From Cerina litoralis (GTDB lineage Bacteria > Bacteroidota > Bacteroidia > Flavobacteriales > Flavobacteriaceae): a DNA stretch of 64,000 nucleotides. Within the stretch, counting starts at the first letter, position 1. Each line of letters begins with the position of its first letter. The DNA lies in NCBI GenBank assembly GCA_022008415.1, contig JAIRBC010000022.1, forward strand, positions 1 to 64,000. Reading direction: 5' to 3'. The position numbers and the translations under genes were made by a program. This document shows positions 62,525-64,000 of this stretch, piece after piece. The notes under the pieces are model-generated. The model ran no database searches, was not told the DNA's origin, and saw only the letters and a program-made list of their open reading frames with translations.

Positions 62525-64000
62525 ATGTTAGAACTTGCCGGAATCGTAATCTTGGGAATAATAGCACAATGGTTTGCATGGAGGTTAAAATTACCCGCCA
62601 TTTTGCCCTTGATTCTGATCGGACTGTTGGTCGGGCCCATTTCTACCTTATTTACGCAAGATGGGAGCAAAGTTATTGCACCGATATGGAACGGGAGCAA
62701 AGGTTTATTTCCAGGCGAAGGGCTCTACTATTTTGTGTCCTTGGCCATCAGTATTATACTCTTTGAAGGCAGCCTTACCCTAAAACGCTCGGAAATTGCA
62801 AATGTGGGTCCCGTAATTACCAAGTTGATAACTTTGGGTTCTATTGTAACGTTCTTTTGTGCGGGGTTATGTGCCCATTTTATTTTTGATCTCAACTGGC
62901 AGGTATCCTTTCTTTTTGCCTCGTTGGTCATCGTCACCGGTCCTACGGTGATTACCCCTATCCTGAGGAATATCCCGTTAAAGAAGGATGTTTCCGCAGT
63001 GTTGCGGTGGGAAGGGATATTGATCGACCCCCTGGGGGCATTGGTCGCCGTATTGGTATTCGAGTTTATCAGCGTTGGGGAAGGTCAGGCCTATACCAAG
63101 ACCGCCTTGATAGAATTTGGAAAAATTATTCTGTTCGGGCTCGGGCTTGGCTTTATATGTGCCCATGCACTCGCGTTCATCATAAAGAAAAACTTGGTTC
63201 CCCACTATCTCCTAAATGTGGTCTCCCTTTCCATGGTACTCTTGGTATTTGTCTTTGCGGATCTCCTAGCACATGAGTCGGGCCTGCTGGCGGTAGTGGT
63301 CATGGGAATGGTCATGGGCAATACCAAGCTTCCGAACATAAAGGAGCTCTTGTATTTTAAGGAGTCGCTAAGCGTATTGTTGATTTCCATCCTATTTATC
63401 CTGTTGGCGGCCAATATCAATCTAGAAGACCTGGAACTGATCTACAGTTGGAAGACTTTGCTGCTTTTTGGTATCATCGTTTTTATAATCCGTCCCATTG
63501 GTGTGTTTCTAAGTACCCATGGTTCCAAACTGGAGCTTAACGAAAAGATTTTTATAAGTTGGGTGGGGCCTAGAGGAATCGTTGCGGCTGGTATTGCCTC
63601 CCTGTTTGGATCAAAACTCGTTGCCTATGGGGAGCCGGGTGCGGAATACATTACCCCTTTGGTCTTTATGATCGTTTTGGGAACCGTATTGCTCAATGCG
63701 ACTACTGCCCGATTTTTTGCCAAATGGGTAGGGGTGTTCTTGGAAAAATCTGAGGGAATTTTAATAATAGGGGCTTCCAAGGCATCGCGGCTCATTGCCC
63801 ATTACCTACAAAAAAACAACCGACATGTTGTTTTGATCGACAACAACCAAAACAATATCGCCAAGGCGCAGAAAATAGGTTTGGAGGCCATAGTGGCCAA
63901 TATTTATTCCGATTCGTTGACCGACAATTTGGAACTGAGCGATATGGGTTACCTAATGGCCCTTACCGGAAACTCGGAAATTAACATGTTCGCTATAGAC
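62525..64000 (+). CDS. Cation/proton antiporter, CPA1/NhaP type with TrkA-N domain (3' end outside window)
   Basis: The frame is open from an ATG at 62525 to the last base, 492 codons, so the C-terminus is missing. About 12 hydrophobic helices (residues ~1-405) are followed by a cytoplasmic RCK/TrkA-N domain with the nucleotide motif GILIIGASKASRLIAHYLQ and an acidic strand end (VVLIDNN). Transport-site residues include Asp-containing ILIDPLGALVAV and ISWVGPRGIVAAGIASLF. It likely exports Na+ or K+ in exchange for protons, with NAD(H)-type ligand regulation. Confidence 0.93.
   Translation, partial: MLELAGIVILGIIAQWFAWRLKLPAILPLILIGLLVGPISTLFTQDGSKVIAPIWNGSKGLFPGEGLYYFVSLAISIILFEGSLTLKRSEIANVGPVITKLITLGSIVTFFCAGLCAHFIFDLNWQVSFLFASLVIVTGPTVITPILRNIPLKKDVSAVLRWEGILIDPLGALVAVLVFEFISVGEGQAYTKTALIEFGKIILFGLGLGFICAHALAFIIKKNLVPHYLLNVVSLSMVLLVFVFADLLAHESGLLAVVVMGMVMGNTKLPNIKELLYFKESLSVLLISILFILLAANINLEDLELIYSWKTLLLFGIIVFIIRPIGVFLSTHGSKLELNEKIFISWVGPRGIVAAGIASLFGSKLVAYGEPGAEYITPLVFMIVLGTVLLNATTARFFAKWVGVFLEKSEGILIIGASKASRLIAHYLQKNNRHVVLIDNNQNNIAKAQKIGLEAIVANIYSDSLTDNLELSDMGYLMALTGNSEINMFAID

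Noticed and set aside
1-64000. tRNA, rRNA, CRISPR arrays, insertion sequences, prophage or defence systems
   Set aside because: No cloverleaf-like T-loop GGTTCGA(N)TCC sequence, rRNA block, spaced direct-repeat array, transposase, integrase or recognised defence gene was found on reading both strands. A tRNAscan, CRISPR finder and DefenseFinder run would settle this.

Overview
The window is a 64 kb chromosomal stretch from a member of the Bacteroidota, almost certainly a marine Flavobacteriaceae of the Maribacter/Zobellia/Arenibacter type. The evidence is a type IX secretion (T9SS) type B cargo with its PorP/SprF partner, a SecA of 1121 residues with a large internal insertion, flavobacterial small families (CCC-motif membrane proteins, DUF2752, DUF2795, DUF1573, DUF4105), Bacteroidota-style -7 promoter elements (TAnnTTTG), and the lack of strong Shine-Dalgarno sequences. 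No rRNA, tRNA, CRISPR array, transposase, phage gene or plasmid gene was found. The first and last genes run off the window.

Layout. 1-4.0 kb: a surface cassette of a collagen-like protein (5' end missing), a thrombospondin-3-repeat T9SS cargo and PorP/SprF. 4.0-8.2 kb: an FAD dehydrogenase, an NdpA-like nucleoid protein, a pRiA4b ORF3-like protein and a lipoprotein, all on the minus strand. 8.4-13.5 kb: clpP-kmo, then a coiled-coil 'zinc ribbon' protein with a Nif3-like protein, then lpxK. 13.5-18 kb: gap coupled to a hybrid histidine kinase, and lipA. 18-20.6 kb: two ECF sigma factors, one with an RskA-like anti-sigma factor, and an NqrM-like small protein. 20.9-31.2 kb: murB, an aminotransferase, an aspartyl protease with PDZ domain, DUF1573, valS, a Tat-exported TIM-barrel protein, pssA and a DUF4105 (Lnb-like) protein. 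31.4-41.5 kb: an ABC-F ATPase, a shortened methyltransferase-like protein, a cobalamin adenosyltransferase, DUF2795, secA, an orphan histidine kinase and an MsrA lipoprotein. 42-51.4 kb: lptB, tatC-kdsD, recQ, CCC-motif/DUF2752 proteins, an Smr protein and a cysteine desulfurase. 51.5-64 kb: a formylglycine-generating-enzyme-like lipoprotein, dnaK, sdaA, overlapping S8 and M1 peptidases, a metallo-beta-lactamase fold hydrolase and a cation/proton antiporter.

How the genes fit together. Much of the set builds or maintains the envelope: secA and tatC (export), lpxK, kdsD and lptB (lipid A, Kdo, LPS transport), murB (peptidoglycan), pssA (phospholipid), the DUF4105 protein (probable lipoprotein maturation), and the T9SS cassette (surface display). 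A second group is protein quality control: clpP, dnaK, msrA and the secreted peptidases. Most of the window is ordinary housekeeping DNA.

Points most worth a second look: the collagen-like/T9SS cassette; a dispersed ~85 bp intergenic repeat present as two inverted copies (about 72% identical by hand alignment); a perfect 13-bp palindrome upstream of dnaK; a zinc-ribbon protein and a RecQ that have both lost their zinc-binding cysteines; an S8 peptidase with a ~155-residue helical insertion between catalytic residues; a possible terminator-ended non-coding RNA at about 41.6-41.9 kb; and a methyltransferase-family protein lacking its cofactor-binding core.
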